64,000 nt of DNA from Eutreptiella sp. 'Long Island Sound 2002' (GCA_964036045.1 OZ038381.1:118746343-118810342); one strand, 5' to 3'. Positions 1-10,834 are shown, numbered from the stretch's first letter. Made by a program: numbers and translations. The notes: generated by a model from the letters alone, not told the origin.

Positions 1-120
1 GTCTTTTTTTTGTCGTCTTCAGATTACCTGACTGCCATTTTCTCCCGTTTTACGCCAATCTGCGTCTTTTGACATACATATTAGCGTCTGTGGTTCACTT
101 TCATTTCTCTGCATTCCGCA

Positions 121-2148
121 ATGTCCGAGACTGCCAAAAGTGCCTCTCCTCCCATGCCCCGTCTTCCTATCCCTACTGCCTCCGACTCTGGAGCTCGCTC
201 TTTGCCGTCGCACCCACAAAAAAAAGATGCCGACAAAAAAAAGAAAGCAACAAGGGCCACGCCCAACTCCTTGAAGCATAACTCTAAGGCCAAAGGCAAC
301 GAGTCCATGCTTGCACACGTAAAGATGCATCTTGGGAACTCTTCGAATCCTAGTGTCTCCAACTCTGAGCCGCCATCCCTTTCCCAACGTGGTGATCCCT
401 TTGCCTCAAGCTCAAGCGTCAACCTTGACACGGAGTTGGGACTCAGGGAACGACCTTTGGTAGGCGATGTGCCGAGAGAGAAAAAAAATCTTGACCCCAC
501 CGTTGGGCGGCGCACGACCGCCGGTCCAAGCGCTCTTGAGAAGGAAAAAAAAGCAAAGGAAAAAAATGATGCGACCGAGTGTGAGTTGCTTGACACGAAA
601 AAAAGTGACAACGAAAAAAAAGACGACTCCACAATGGATGAAATTGGCTTAGCCGTAGATATCGAGGTTGGTAGTACGGCTAGCACACATAGCTCCGCGC
701 ACCCTCGCACCATGGCTTTAGATCATGATGTCGTTGAGCTTGGAGATGGTAATGCTAGTGGCGCTATCGAGACACCAAAGAAGATCCTTAGAGATGCGTT
801 CGTCACGCCTTCCAAGCCGCCCGCCCCACTCGCCGCCCGTCCGGCCGAGCTAGAGTCGGAGCCTGAGTCTTGTTTCCGCGCACCCGCACCAAGGTTGCCC
901 ACCTCACCCGTTCATGTAATTTCTAATCCCGTTTTTAGGCCTCACGGGACGCTGCCTACGGGTTTCCCCGAGGCCCGTGACCTTAGCAAGGATGTGCAGG
1001 CAGGGAAAATTCCAGTGCGCGGACAGTCTAGGTTTTCGAGGGTTGATGTCCTGACCCCCGCCCCTCTTGCATACCATGATACCACGCCTTTGCCGCCTCC
1101 CTGCCTTTTGGCGTCCTTGAGCCCCGTTCCCCAAATACTTCTATACGGAGACGGTCTACCTTATAAAGGGTTCTTGAGATCCTTCTCCATTGCGGATTTG
1201 GCCTCCATGGAGTGGACCAAATTCATAGGCCTGACGATTTTTGTCATGTTGCCATCATTCGCCCCTTTCGAAGATGAGCCCCCATTTTTTTCGCACAAAA
1301 CCATTGTTAGACAAGTTGTGTCCTTGCTCCGACAGGCCAAAAAACAAAACAAAACAACCAATGTTTGGTTGGCCTACGTCACCCGCTCAAATGTAGCAGA
1401 TAGCAGCTTTGCAACCCTTCTGGACCGCCGCATCGACTTGATTCCCGCCTTGTCTTTTCTCTACCTGACGGTCGTTTGTCCCATCATACACCTTGCGTCT
1501 AGGGACTCCACCACGAACACCATAGTTGAGAATGTCAGCCCTTTGGACCAACCGTTGATTTTGATGCACCTTACATCCATCCAACTGCCCAAAAAGCACC
1601 ATGCCAAAACGGTGGAATTTTTCCCGCGCCTCACGCCAACCGAAACAGCAGACAAGGTGTATGAACCCCACCCATCACTCTTCCAATTGAGAATCGACGT
1701 GCCCAACAAAGTTGTTCTAGATGTTGAAGGCACCGAGGTGGTTTGGGACATTACCGGCACCCTCCCCCTCATGCTCATGCTCAATGGCCTCGGGCCGGAC
1801 GACACTTCCACCGTCCTTAGAGACATAGTGATCCCGAGGATCACCAAAGACCATTGGCCCATACCTGTCAACTCCTCCCCAGACACCCACAAAATCTTTG
1901 ACTTCCACGTGCCCCTAGATGTCTTGTCCCGTTTTTACGAGGAGCAAGACGCCCTGGGTGAAATGCGAGTCTCCATGGGACTATTGCACGAGTCGGTCAA
2001 AGATAACGCACTGGTGATTACTCACCAGCCACGTTTCCAAAAGGGCGGCCCGAAAAAGAAGAAAATGCCATCTCCGGAAATTCGGGATGCGATTGAGATG
2101 AACTCATCTCTTAGGAAAAAAATTCGCTTTTATTGTCTTGCTCAATAA
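121..2148 (+). CDS. LINE-A ORF1, first part
   Basis: This 675-codon frame starts at the first good ATG after the leader. Residues 1 to about 340 are low complexity, rich in Ser, Pro, Thr and Lys with many lysine runs written by A-runs in the DNA, as in a basic RNA-binding tail. From about residue 340 the protein becomes globular, with hydrophobic stretches and no CCHC knuckle or RRM motif that I can recognise. By position it should be the ORF1 protein that packages LINE RNA, but this is inference from context. The frame ends at a TAA 26 bases after a run of seven A. The next frame, shifted +1, continues with protein-like sequence, so the true ORF1 product probably spans both. No in-frame TGA occurs. 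Confidence 0.75.
   Translation: MSETAKSASPPMPRLPIPTASDSGARSLPSHPQKKDADKKKKATRATPNSLKHNSKAKGNESMLAHVKMHLGNSSNPSVSNSEPPSLSQRGDPFASSSSVNLDTELGLRERPLVGDVPREKKNLDPTVGRRTTAGPSALEKEKKAKEKNDATECELLDTKKSDNEKKDDSTMDEIGLAVDIEVGSTASTHSSAHPRTMALDHDVVELGDGNASGAIETPKKILRDAFVTPSKPPAPLAARPAELESEPESCFRAPAPRLPTSPVHVISNPVFRPHGTLPTGFPEARDLSKDVQAGKIPVRGQSRFSRVDVLTPAPLAYHDTTPLPPPCLLASLSPVPQILLYGDGLPYKGFLRSFSIADLASMEWTKFIGLTIFVMLPSFAPFEDEPPFFSHKTIVRQVVSLLRQAKKQNKTTNVWLAYVTRSNVADSSFATLLDRRIDLIPALSFLYLTVVCPIIHLASRDSTTNTIVENVSPLDQPLILMHLTSIQLPKKHHAKTVEFFPRLTPTETADKVYEPHPSLFQLRIDVPNKVVLDVEGTEVVWDITGTLPLMLMLNGLGPDDTSTVLRDIVIPRITKDHWPIPVNSSPDTHKIFDFHVPLDVLSRFYEEQDALGEMRVSMGLLHESVKDNALVITHQPRFQKGGPKKKKMPSPEIRDAIEMNSSLRKKIRFYCLAQ
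2116..2122 (+). other. A7 run at the ORF1 frame junction
   Basis: Seven A residues lie just before the end of the first ORF1 frame. Reading six of them, or slipping +1 or -2 here, carries translation into the frame that stays open to 2755. It is either a programmed slip site, an inactivating indel or a homopolymer base-calling error. The sequence alone cannot separate these. Confidence 0.5.
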
Positions 2149-2164
2149 ATACGACATTTTTGCC

Positions 2165-2755
2165 ATGGTGCACGAGCGCATGCTGATCCAGCCCGCCGTG
2201 CAGGAAATTGAAAATCTGGGCGACATGATAGTCATTTGTGCCACGACACAGCAGAGACTGATGGCCAAAGAGGTGTCCAGGACTGTGACCCCGCCCTACA
2301 CGTTGGTCAGATTCCCACCCACGTATGCCATCCCCGAGATCATGCGATCTGCGGCCACCTTTGGCCCTGTCCAGGGGCACCAGATCTTCCAGCAATCTGG
2401 TATATTGTTGATCCGATATCAGTCGGACGTTTCGGCGCGTGCGTCCTACGGGGCCACCCTCCCTGGGCCCGTGTATTTCACGTCCGGAAATCCAGAGAAT
2501 GATACCACTGAGGGCCTTACTCAGCGTCTGAGTGCCATATCTCTGTCTGGTCTGCCCCTGCCCGTACTCAACGAGCATAACCTAGCCGCTGTGGCGGGTA
2601 GCACTGTGCCACCCTTCAACGTACCTGATATCCGCACTCGAGGCTCCGCGTCACCAGTGCCGTCGGCAATTCCAGAGGCATCAGCCCCCGTCAGCCCTAC
2701 TTCAGACGCCAGGCACAGTGAATGCTCATTTCCCCAACCCGCCCTTACACCCTAA
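2165..2755 (+). CDS. LINE-A ORF1, second part
   Basis: This frame is open from the A7 run and its first ATG is at 2165. It encodes about 197 residues: a globular first half with alternating hydrophobic and charged residues, then a Pro/Ser-rich tail. It overlaps the end of the first ORF1 frame and also overlaps ORF2 by 38 bases (2718-2755), and each successive frame is shifted +1. I recognise no domain. The likeliest reading is the C-terminal half of the ORF1 protein, separated by a one-base frame change. A separate small protein is possible but less likely, because the frame is already open before its first ATG. Confidence 0.6.
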   Translation: MVHERMLIQPAVQEIENLGDMIVICATTQQRLMAKEVSRTVTPPYTLVRFPPTYAIPEIMRSAATFGPVQGHQIFQQSGILLIRYQSDVSARASYGATLPGPVYFTSGNPENDTTEGLTQRLSAISLSGLPLPVLNEHNLAAVAGSTVPPFNVPDIRTRGSASPVPSAIPEASAPVSPTSDARHSECSFPQPALTP

Positions 2756-5700
2756 CACACCCTTTCTCCAATGCTCCCCTGTCCCTATATCCACAGATGT
2801 CATCAACGATGCGCCATGCCCACATGGGAATGCCCAATTGCCAGTGCCCTTACACTCCCTGCTGGAGAACGCGCGCCTCCGAGTTTTTTCCTACCACGAG
2901 CTCCGAAGTATGCTGCTCCAGCTGCGACTTGGTGGATGGTCCTACCCCCACCTTTTTGCGCTGTGCATTCTTTTCAGGCATGTCTACGTTAGGGTGCGTG
3001 CTGTCACAGCCACGATACTCAGAGTTTTCGCCCTCCTTCACAGCGTTACGCACTTGTCTGCGCGGCATTGTCGTCTAGTACCCGCTGGACATGCTGTTGA
3101 TCTCAGTGAGTTATCGAATCGGCCCCATAGCTTACGTGTTACCGGAACGGGTTTCGCCGACCCCCAAGCCATGCCATCCTGCCCCCATATGTCTGCACAA
3201 GCGCCCTGCCTCGACAGCCTGACCTACGGTTCAAATGCATTTGAATTCGCCTGTTTGCTGTCTTTCCTGGCCCTTTATAAACGCCTCTATGTGGTTTCAT
3301 CTGTACACTGTGCTGTGGCCCTGCACTCCGCATGCCGGCTTTTCTCGCTGCGATCAGTGCCCCCACCCGCGCACACATTACTGCTTAACGCACCGCAACC
3401 CATGGATACTACACACACCATGCTCAATATCTTGCGTCTCAGTGCCATCCACACTATACATAACCTCGTGCTCACGGCCTGCAACATACTTTTCTTCTTG
3501 GCTTGGTTTCCGATGGTCTTCGCTTCGCTAAGGACGCGCCGTACGGCCGCCTACGATGTGCCTGGTCCAGCCACAGGTCGCCCCCTGCCCCCCGACCCCA
3601 CAGCTGGAGCACGCGTGCCTACACACGACACACTTACATACAGTTCCTTGAATGTTGGCGGCGTGGAGATAACACCAAACAGACTATGCCACTTGCTGGG
3701 TGGTTACGGTACTCTCCCCCATGTTCTCTCCCTGCAGGAATACAGGCCTAGCTCCCTCTCTACCACCAGAGATCACGTGAGGGTTGCCCTCTATTGGGGC
3801 TACCACATGTTACTGAGCTCGCCGTCCTCTAAAGAGGGTGTTGCTCTACTGATCCACACGTCAATCTCCCCTGGTAAACCCACACCCACAGTACACCTCC
3901 CTGGACGGCTGATATCGACCCAGGTTGCGCTGCACACGGATCCATTGATGCCTCCCGTCACAGTGTGTTCCTTCTACGGGCCACATACAGCCCGCGAGCG
4001 GTTACAGTGCGAGAAAGTCCTTGCCCCCTTGCTGCAGAAGTGTTCCATCATACTAGGGGACTACAATGGAGTGACACGGTCGTCCGACGCCACCACTCTC
4101 CACCCCAACCTGTGGCCCTGGTTGATTGCTAGGGAGAGGTCCGGGGCCATGATTGACCTAGTCCGCCCCCACTGTGATGCCCAGCCGTACACGAGGGTGA
4201 GGAGGTATGGAGGGACGAAGAGTTATATCGATAGGGCCTACGGATCTAGGATGTTTGTAGCCCTGTACCAGTCTGAAGCCGCCGGTGTACTTGACTTTTC
4301 GCGGGTGTACGGTGTCCAGGATCACGACCCTATCATCGTACATACAATCCCTTGGGCCACGCCCCACGTACCTGAACCGCGGTGTGCCATGTGGAACCGC
4401 AGGGACGTGACCCGATTCCAAAAAAAAATAAGCGAGTCAGCGGCGTCACTCTGTGCCCCCCAGGACGCCCGACAGGCTGGAACCGTCTATGATACCCTTG
4501 TGACATCAATGTTGTCAGCCATGCGCGAAGTGAACGAAGAAAAAAAGGAAGTGCCAAAAAACAAGATTGATGTCACTGACTGGTCCGATGTAGTGCGTCA
4601 GCTTGCCAAGCAGGCAAAGCGCAGATCCAAGGTGTTCTACCGGCGGGTAAAACACACGCTACTGACACCTCCCACGCCGTCTACACTGCCAACACCCACC
4701 CGCAAAATACAGCGCATCCTACAGAGGAACAACCCATGGTCTGCCCGGGCACTAGACTGGGTCAATGCCCAGCCCCGTTTGGATGACCTGCCCCCTCCGA
4801 CAGTCACAGAGCTACGGTCTCTGGCCAAGGCATCCCGCCGTAAATCCCCAGGACCAGATGGTGTCCCACCATACCTCATCGCCTCCCTGCCTGACCCCGT
4901 GTTCTCTATCGTGCACCAGTGTATCTGCCGGTGCTATGACGAAGGGTCAGTGCCTGAACACTGGCTTATCTCGGAGACCTTCTGCCTATTCAAAGGCAAA
5001 GGTCAGTGGCAGGATCCTGATCGATGGAGACCGATAGCCATGAGTAACTCCATCTACCGGTTGCTCATGCGCTGGGTCCACAAGGCGGTCTACCCTCTAC
5101 TCTCCCCTCAGCTACACTGCCGGCAGTTCGGTGGTCGTCAGGGCACATCCACTGCGCACGCCACACACACGTTCCTGGACGACATGGACAGACTTGACTC
5201 GGTTGAGGCCATATTGGCATTTGATGTTTATCACGCATTTGACAGCCCCCCGAAATACCTAATCCACCAGGTCCTCGACCGAATGGGCACCCCACTCAAG
5301 CTACTGCGTATTCTTTCCCTGGTGCTTGAGATGGGTGCCACATTTATCAGGGGTGCTGAAGGTGAAGTGTTTCGTACCTCCCATGGGATTAAACAGGGCT
5401 GTCCCATGTCATGTTTTCTGTTTGTATTGGTCTTCGACATCCCCCTTCGTTACCTCTCCCACCATGGCGTTGTCTTCTCCGCTTACGTTGACGACATCTC
5501 CTCCCCGGCCCCCCGCACCGCCAGTCAAACGCATGCCTCTCTTGTCCAGCTAGCGCTGAGTTTGATAGGATGCCAACTTAACGTTACCAAAAGCGAGTCA
5601 CTGTCAATGTCTAGTTCCCCGCCGCCCCTGGCTGTGCTGCCCAAATACCTACACCCTCCTGACGCCCTCCAGGTGCACCCCGATACTATTTGGCTGCCTA

Positions 5701-7328
5701 TCTCTGCCGATGTGCCGCCGTGGGCTGACGAGGTCCCCCGACCCTTCACCCGCACAGCATGCCTGATGCATTTGGGACACCCACTGCCAGCCCGTCTACA
5801 TATCCCTCACGCCGTTACTGTCATCACCAGCGAGCTCAAAGCTCAACTGAACGAATTGCACTCCCATCCCATACAGGTGCTAGATCGGGTCTTACTGGTC
5901 AACAGCATGGTCCTTCCCCGCCTGCTGTACAGGACGGAGTGCCTCCCCCTGACGGCTGAGCAGACCACGCAATTTGGTGTCGTACTTGAGCGTTTCGTCT
6001 TCGGTGTCGTCGGGTTACCCATGGTTGTGGCGAAGAAGACACTATACACCCACCGCTCCCGAGGTTTAGGCATGGGATACTTCCCGGTCCTCCATCCGAC
6101 GCGTGTCCTGGATCTCCTGCACCGGAACCAGTTTCTGCATGCCTTCTCTCTGCGCCCCCGCTGCTCCATGACCCCCTACTCCATGTTCTGCTCCGCACTT
6201 ACCGTAATGGGGCCCCCGTCCACCTCTACGGTCCCCCCTGTGTTTATCAGCTGGGAGGCCAGCAAACTGCAGCGCGAGGCTACAGCGGTCATGTCAGTGG
6301 CTGGGCTTGTCGTGTTCGTAGTGCCCTCCAAGTTGCGCCCCGAGTGCACATATACTGACGGCAGCAAGCTAGGAGTTCCCCCCGCATCTGGGGCAGCTGC
6401 CATTATGCCGGGTGGTCGCATTGCTGTCTGCAGGGTCCCAGGGGCACCCAACTCGTACAAAGCTGAGTTGGTGGGGATGCTACTTGGGTCTCACTTTTCT
6501 GGGGAGGGAGAGAAAATTCGCCTGGATTGCCAGGGTGCTATCGCTTCAGCGCTCGGCCAAAAGCGCCCGATCAGGCAAGCGGGTTGGGTACAGAAGGTCC
6601 GCCACTCCCTCTCCGCAAAAGGGCAACAGCCAGAGTGGGTTGAAGGACACGTGGGCCATGAGTTCAACGAGGCCTCTGATCGGTATGCACGTCTTGGCAC
6701 TGCCCTCCCCCCCCCCCCCCCTGCACGGCCCTCTTCTCCCTGGGACGTTGTTCGGCATGGCGAGTCCATGGTTCCCCCCCACAAAGTCTGGACACACGAC
6801 TTGGCCCCAAGCCATACCCACCAAGACTTCCACCCACTGTCATGGAGGCCACTAAAATTCCGCCGCTTAGCGTGGCACAAATGGCTTTTTGGTCTGCAGA
6901 GTCGCTCAGGGTACGCACACTATGCGACCTACTGGTCCGATAAGCCCCCGCCACACACGTGCTCGCACTGTCGCTGCTCTCACAACTTGAGCGTGCACGG
7001 ACACCTGGCACACTGTGCGGAGAGCCACCCCGTGGTCCAGGCGTGGCTGTCGGCGTGGAGCCCCCGCGCGGGCGCCGCCTCTTGGCGCCGTTTAGCCCAT
7101 CGCAGCGATCTGCGCATCGCTGGTCGTTTGGCTATCCCGCGCAGCTTGTATCGCCACTTGGTTCGGACGCTGGGGGGCTTCCGCGCGGCCCGCAAAGAGA
7201 TAGGTTCATACCAGGACAGGGTGCTGGACTCTGTCACTGCTGCTCTGGCCTCAGCGATCCCACCCAAGTCTAAGCGCCCCAATGTGTTTGTATCGGCCGA
7301 TTGGGATTCGCCCACCCCCTTGTTATAA
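2718..7328 (+). CDS. LINE-A ORF2: APE endonuclease, reverse transcriptase, RNase H
   Basis: This protein of about 1536 residues nicks target DNA and copies LINE RNA into the site. Residue numbers count from the GTG at 2718; the first in-frame ATG is at 2910. The APE-like endonuclease shows SLNVGG near 310, the Glu of LQE at 341, GDYN with Asp448, SYIDRAYG with Asp505 and the terminal DHD at 535-537, so the catalytic set is complete. The RT shows SPGPDG near 710, WRPIAM at 770, the first catalytic Asp at 836, GIKQGCPMS at 890 and YVDD with Asp925-926. RNase H keeps Asp1214 (TDGS), Glu1250, Asp1270, His1311 and Asp1321. A proline run from a C-run at about 6709-6722 follows. A C-terminal knuckle (CSHC at 1415, last Cys 1433) closes the protein. 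The frame ends in TAA. Confidence 0.93.
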   Translation: MNAHFPNPPLHPNTPFLQCSPVPISTDVINDAPCPHGNAQLPVPLHSLLENARLRVFSYHELRSMLLQLRLGGWSYPHLFALCILFRHVYVRVRAVTATILRVFALLHSVTHLSARHCRLVPAGHAVDLSELSNRPHSLRVTGTGFADPQAMPSCPHMSAQAPCLDSLTYGSNAFEFACLLSFLALYKRLYVVSSVHCAVALHSACRLFSLRSVPPPAHTLLLNAPQPMDTTHTMLNILRLSAIHTIHNLVLTACNILFFLAWFPMVFASLRTRRTAAYDVPGPATGRPLPPDPTAGARVPTHDTLTYSSLNVGGVEITPNRLCHLLGGYGTLPHVLSLQEYRPSSLSTTRDHVRVALYWGYHMLLSSPSSKEGVALLIHTSISPGKPTPTVHLPGRLISTQVALHTDPLMPPVTVCSFYGPHTARERLQCEKVLAPLLQKCSIILGDYNGVTRSSDATTLHPNLWPWLIARERSGAMIDLVRPHCDAQPYTRVRRYGGTKSYIDRAYGSRMFVALYQSEAAGVLDFSRVYGVQDHDPIIVHTIPWATPHVPEPRCAMWNRRDVTRFQKKISESAASLCAPQDARQAGTVYDTLVTSMLSAMREVNEEKKEVPKNKIDVTDWSDVVRQLAKQAKRRSKVFYRRVKHTLLTPPTPSTLPTPTRKIQRILQRNNPWSARALDWVNAQPRLDDLPPPTVTELRSLAKASRRKSPGPDGVPPYLIASLPDPVFSIVHQCICRCYDEGSVPEHWLISETFCLFKGKGQWQDPDRWRPIAMSNSIYRLLMRWVHKAVYPLLSPQLHCRQFGGRQGTSTAHATHTFLDDMDRLDSVEAILAFDVYHAFDSPPKYLIHQVLDRMGTPLKLLRILSLVLEMGATFIRGAEGEVFRTSHGIKQGCPMSCFLFVLVFDIPLRYLSHHGVVFSAYVDDISSPAPRTASQTHASLVQLALSLIGCQLNVTKSESLSMSSSPPPLAVLPKYLHPPDALQVHPDTIWLPISADVPPWADEVPRPFTRTACLMHLGHPLPARLHIPHAVTVITSELKAQLNELHSHPIQVLDRVLLVNSMVLPRLLYRTECLPLTAEQTTQFGVVLERFVFGVVGLPMVVAKKTLYTHRSRGLGMGYFPVLHPTRVLDLLHRNQFLHAFSLRPRCSMTPYSMFCSALTVMGPPSTSTVPPVFISWEASKLQREATAVMSVAGLVVFVVPSKLRPECTYTDGSKLGVPPASGAAAIMPGGRIAVCRVPGAPNSYKAELVGMLLGSHFSGEGEKIRLDCQGAIASALGQKRPIRQAGWVQKVRHSLSAKGQQPEWVEGHVGHEFNEASDRYARLGTALPPPPPARPSSPWDVVRHGESMVPPHKVWTHDLAPSHTHQDFHPLSWRPLKFRRLAWHKWLFGLQSRSGYAHYATYWSDKPPPHTCSHCRCSHNLSVHGHLAHCAESHPVVQAWLSAWSPRAGAASWRRLAHRSDLRIAGRLAIPRSLYRHLVRTLGGFRAARKEIGSYQDRVLDSVTAALASAIPPKSKRPNVFVSADWDSPTPLL

Positions 7329-8694
7329 CTGCCCCCATGTTTGTCATATGCGTGCCATCATGGCTGGCATATAATTTCTGGCTGTCACGCTGCGACCTGT
7401 GGCGGGCTTTGCCCTGGGCTGTTCTAATAGCCGACGCGAATGCCACTAACTCAGCTACGCCCCCTGTCTCTCCTCAGGACATCCTGACATACTGGCGATC
7501 CCTCTAAGGGCTTTTCACTGGCGCTGCCACCAATTGGTCCGTTATGTAAGCCCTCACTGATTACCATGCTCACCTGCCTTGACCGCACAGATGGACAATC
7601 ACTGTCTGTAGAGCTACACGCTGATGGATGGCAGAACTGCAGTTGCTAGTGCCTCAGAGCGGTGCCGCATACCCCTTCAGCGCCCTCCCTCGACAGCCGT
7701 GGTTACTCTGATCTACCAACGTGCGCCACCGAGTCGCTCCCCCGTCCAACGATTATGTCGCGCTCAGTTTGCATATACCAGGCTGTCTGCTCATGGTTCG
7801 TGTCCTGCATTCGCTAGCTGGCACAGGCACGTTGTGGCTTCCTGGCCTCCCCGTCGCCATCTGGCGTGGTTCAATCGTGTTGCTGATTTTCTTACCGTTG
7901 CGATCTGCCAATCAAGGGCGCGTTGGGTGAATTGTCAGATGGATGCTGCTGGTTTTGCTGCCCCGACACAGTGACCTGGGTACAACAGGATTGTCTTGGA
8001 TGAGGTTGCTAAGTCGATGAGCCACGGAATTCTGTTGGGACGGTCAAGAGTTAGGGTGAGATAGTATGCTGTTTCGCCAGTTTGGCCTCATCGGCCTTTC
8101 CGGGGGTGCCCACGCCCCGCCGTCTCTTCAACCTTGTCCCTCCTTCGCGTCCTGCACAACACGACGGCCAGTTGTGTTTATTACTGCCCCCCCTCCCGTG
8201 AACATGCCTGTGTACACCCCCAATCCCCATCTGTGTCTCTATTTTTTCGCCAACCGTTGGCAGGTTGGCCCTCCCATGGTACACCGACCCCCACCCTTAC
8301 ACCATGCGAGTGGAATGCCATTTTCTTCTTTCCCCTGTGGGCGACCCACCGCGCCCTGGTCGCCCACTGCCAACCCCCCCCCCCCCACTGGACCCCCTTG
8401 TCTCCCGCCCTATGTACCAGTGTTTTCCACGTATGATGGGATAACCGCTCAGGACAGGAACCCGCCCAGACAGTACCCCCAGATTATCTGCCACTGCCCC
8501 CGGGCGTGGAGTATGGGGCGACCACTTCTGTGATGTCCACTTTGTAGCATAATTTACTACCTTGCATCGTCCCGCCGCCGCCGTGACCCCAGCCTGCCGA
8601 CCTGCTGACCCTTGACTTGGGGATGTGGGTGACTCAATGTATATTGGGCTGGCCTCCTGAGAACACTGCAGCTGTGGCTTTGGACTTGTATTAC
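7329..8694 (+). other. LINE-A 3' untranslated region
   Basis: These 1.37 kb between the ORF2 stop and the A16 tail hold only short frames without recognisable domains. Composition is C/T-rich with a long C-run near 8375. By position this is the 3' UTR that the LINE enzyme would recognise. I see no separate gene. Confidence 0.7.
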
Positions 8695-8710
8695 AAAAAA
8701 AAAAAAAAAA
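8695..8710 (+). other. LINE-A poly(A) tail
   Basis: Sixteen consecutive A residues end the element. The next base begins a partial Sat-210 unit, which fixes the 3' insertion junction. Confidence 0.9.
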
Positions 8711-9870
8711 GAGGCCCCCCCCCCTGCGCGGCCTCATGCCGCCCCCACAGCGCACAAAGCCCGCTCACAAAAGCGCGCGCGCGGTGAAGTCGGTGACGGG
8801 TCCCCACACCCGCACCCTCCGCACCCACAGCCAGTCGGTAGTGGGCCCTGGCCGCACGCCCGAAAGGACGAGTGGTCGCGGATGGGAGAGCGCCCGAACC
8901 CGGACGCCCCACACCCAGGCAAGAGGCACTCCCCCTGTGCGTTCTCGTGCCGCTCCCACAGCGCGCAAAGCCAGCTCGCAAGAGCGCGCGCTGTGGGGTT
9001 GGTGACGGGTCGCCACGCCCGCACCCCCCGCACCCACAGCCAGTGGGTAGTGGGCCCCGGCTGCACGCCCGAAAGGCTGAGTGGTCGGGGGTGGGAGAGC
9101 GCCTGACCCCGGACGCCCCACACCCAGGCAAGAGGCGCCCCCCCCGGGCGCCCTCATGCCGCCCCCACAGCGCGCCAAGCCAGCACGCAGGAGCGCGCGC
9201 TGTGGGGTTGGTGACGGGTCCCCACGCCCGCCCCCCCCGCACCCACAGTCACTGGGTGGTTGACCCCGGCCACAGGCTCCAAAGGACGGGCAGTGGGGGG
9301 TGGGAGAGCGCTCAATCCTGGACGCCCAGGCAAGAGGTGCCCCCCCCTGGGCAGCCTCATGCCGCCCCCACAGCGCACAAAGCCCGCTCGCAAAGGCGCG
9401 CGCCCGGTGGGGTTGGTGACGAGTCCCCACACCCGCACCCTCCGCACCCACAGCCAGTGGGTAGTGGGCCCTGGCGGCAAGCCTGAAAGGACGAGTGGTC
9501 GCGGATGGGAGAGCGCCCGAACCCGGACGCCCCACACCAAGGCAAGAGGCACTCCCCTTGTGCGCCCTCGTGCCGCTCCCACGGCGCGCAAAGCCAGCTC
9601 GCAACAGCGCGCCCTGTGGGGTTGGTGACGGGTGCCCATGCCCGCACCCCCCGCACTGACAGCCAGTGAGTAGTGGGCCCCAGCAGCACGCCCGAAAGGA
9701 CGAGTGGTCGGGGGTGGGAGAACGCCCGACCCCGGACGCCCCACACCCAGGCCGGAGGCGCCGCCCCCGGACACCCTCATGCCGCCCCCACAGCGCGCAA
9801 ATCCAGCTTGCAAGAGCGCGCAAGGGGGAGTTGGTGACCGGTCCCCACGCCCGCACCCGACCCACGGGGA
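8711..9870. repeat. Sat-210 satellite, array 1 (about 5.5 units of ~209 bp)
   Basis: A GC-rich unit recurs with anchors (a GTGGGCC block or its variant) near 8841, 9050, 9260, 9464 and 9673, a period of about 204-210 bp. Each unit carries CCGCCCCCACAGCGCGC and GGGAGAGCGCC blocks. Units differ by substitutions and small indels. The same family forms array 2 at 45420-47335 in the same orientation. Long open frames run through it on both strands but shift with the period, and they are not genes. Confidence 0.9.
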
Positions 9871-10834
9871 GCGCGCAGCCCCAAGCCAGGTAGGGGGGAA
9901 GCGGGACCGGGCTGACCCCCCCCGAAGCAAGCCAAACGGAGCACGGGACCAGGGCAGGACACGCGGAGAGGCACGGACCGCGTGGAACGGCCCTACCAGC
10001 GCCCAGCACCAGGTCCGCGTGAGGTGCGCGCCCCACACCGACCTGGGGAGGGGGAGGGGGGGGCGGACGCCGCTAGAGCGTGAGCGCACACACACACAAA
10101 GGACACGCGGGGAATACCAGAAGGGCAACCGCACCGAGCCCGCTGAACAGACAGACCGCATGGAGTCGCGTACCAGCGAGTGAGGATAAGGGACACCCGG
10201 ACGGGACGGCCCGCCACACACAGCGCAGGACACGCGGGGTGGGAAGGGGGAAAGAGGGAAAGACAAAACAGCCGGCACCGGCCCGAACCCCCCCCGGAAC
10301 CCGCCGCGAGCGCCGCGCACACTCGACCAGGGCACTGCACCCGCCAAGGCAGTAGTGGTGCACTGCGCCACGCACCAGCCCCACGGCTAGGCAGCCTCCG
10401 CGCCTGCCCACGGGGGTCCCACCGGCGACAAGCCAGTAGCACAAGCCCGGCGGCACCGGCCCCCCTGGCCACCACGCATTAGGGGGGCGACACGGTGGGT
10501 AAGTCCCCGCAGCCACGGCTGCTAAGTGATGCACTTACCGGGGAGTGGCGAAATGGGGAAATGGGGGAGGGACGGGGCTCCGAGCCCTGTGAACCCGGGG
10601 GACTCCGCCACCAGGCAGGAGGTGCGTCATGAAGGGCCCCCTACTAGGACCCAGTGAAGAGGATATCACCTGGCCGGACCAGGTGGCCCCCGCACCCGAA
10701 AGGCATCTAGTACCCGCAAAATCAAACCTCAAACCTCAAACCTCAAACCTCAACCCCAGCGTTGAACTGAATCCCCCCGGACCATCTGGATGCAACTATG
10801 GGGCCTTGGTCGGGCTGTAAATTTTGCTTTGTGT
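9871..10834. other. GC-rich stretch without a gene
   Basis: The sequence drifts out of Sat-210 into purine-rich, GC-rich DNA with no coding signature. It holds four AAACCTC heptamers at 10734-10761. Nothing else was recognised. Confidence 0.6.

Larger units (their letters stand above)
1..8710 (+). mobile_element. LINE-A: APE-type non-LTR retrotransposon with RNase H
   Basis: The element holds a short leader, two overlapping ORF1 frames, a large ORF2 with endonuclease, reverse transcriptase and RNase H, a 1.37-kb 3' untranslated region and a terminal run of 16 A. The A-run is followed directly by mid-unit Sat-210 satellite, which marks the 3' insertion junction. The 5' junction is not seen: no satellite precedes position 1, so the element may start outside the window. 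All catalytic motifs of ORF2 are present, so this is the best-preserved element here. APE plus RNase H is known from I-like, Tad-like and some plant/algal L1-like clades. The clade cannot be fixed without a tree. Confidence 0.9.

Noticed and set aside
8765-10371. Minus-strand frames of more than 400 codons across Sat-210.
   Set aside because: Their sequence repeats with the 210-bp unit (exactly 70 codons), so they stay open by periodicity.
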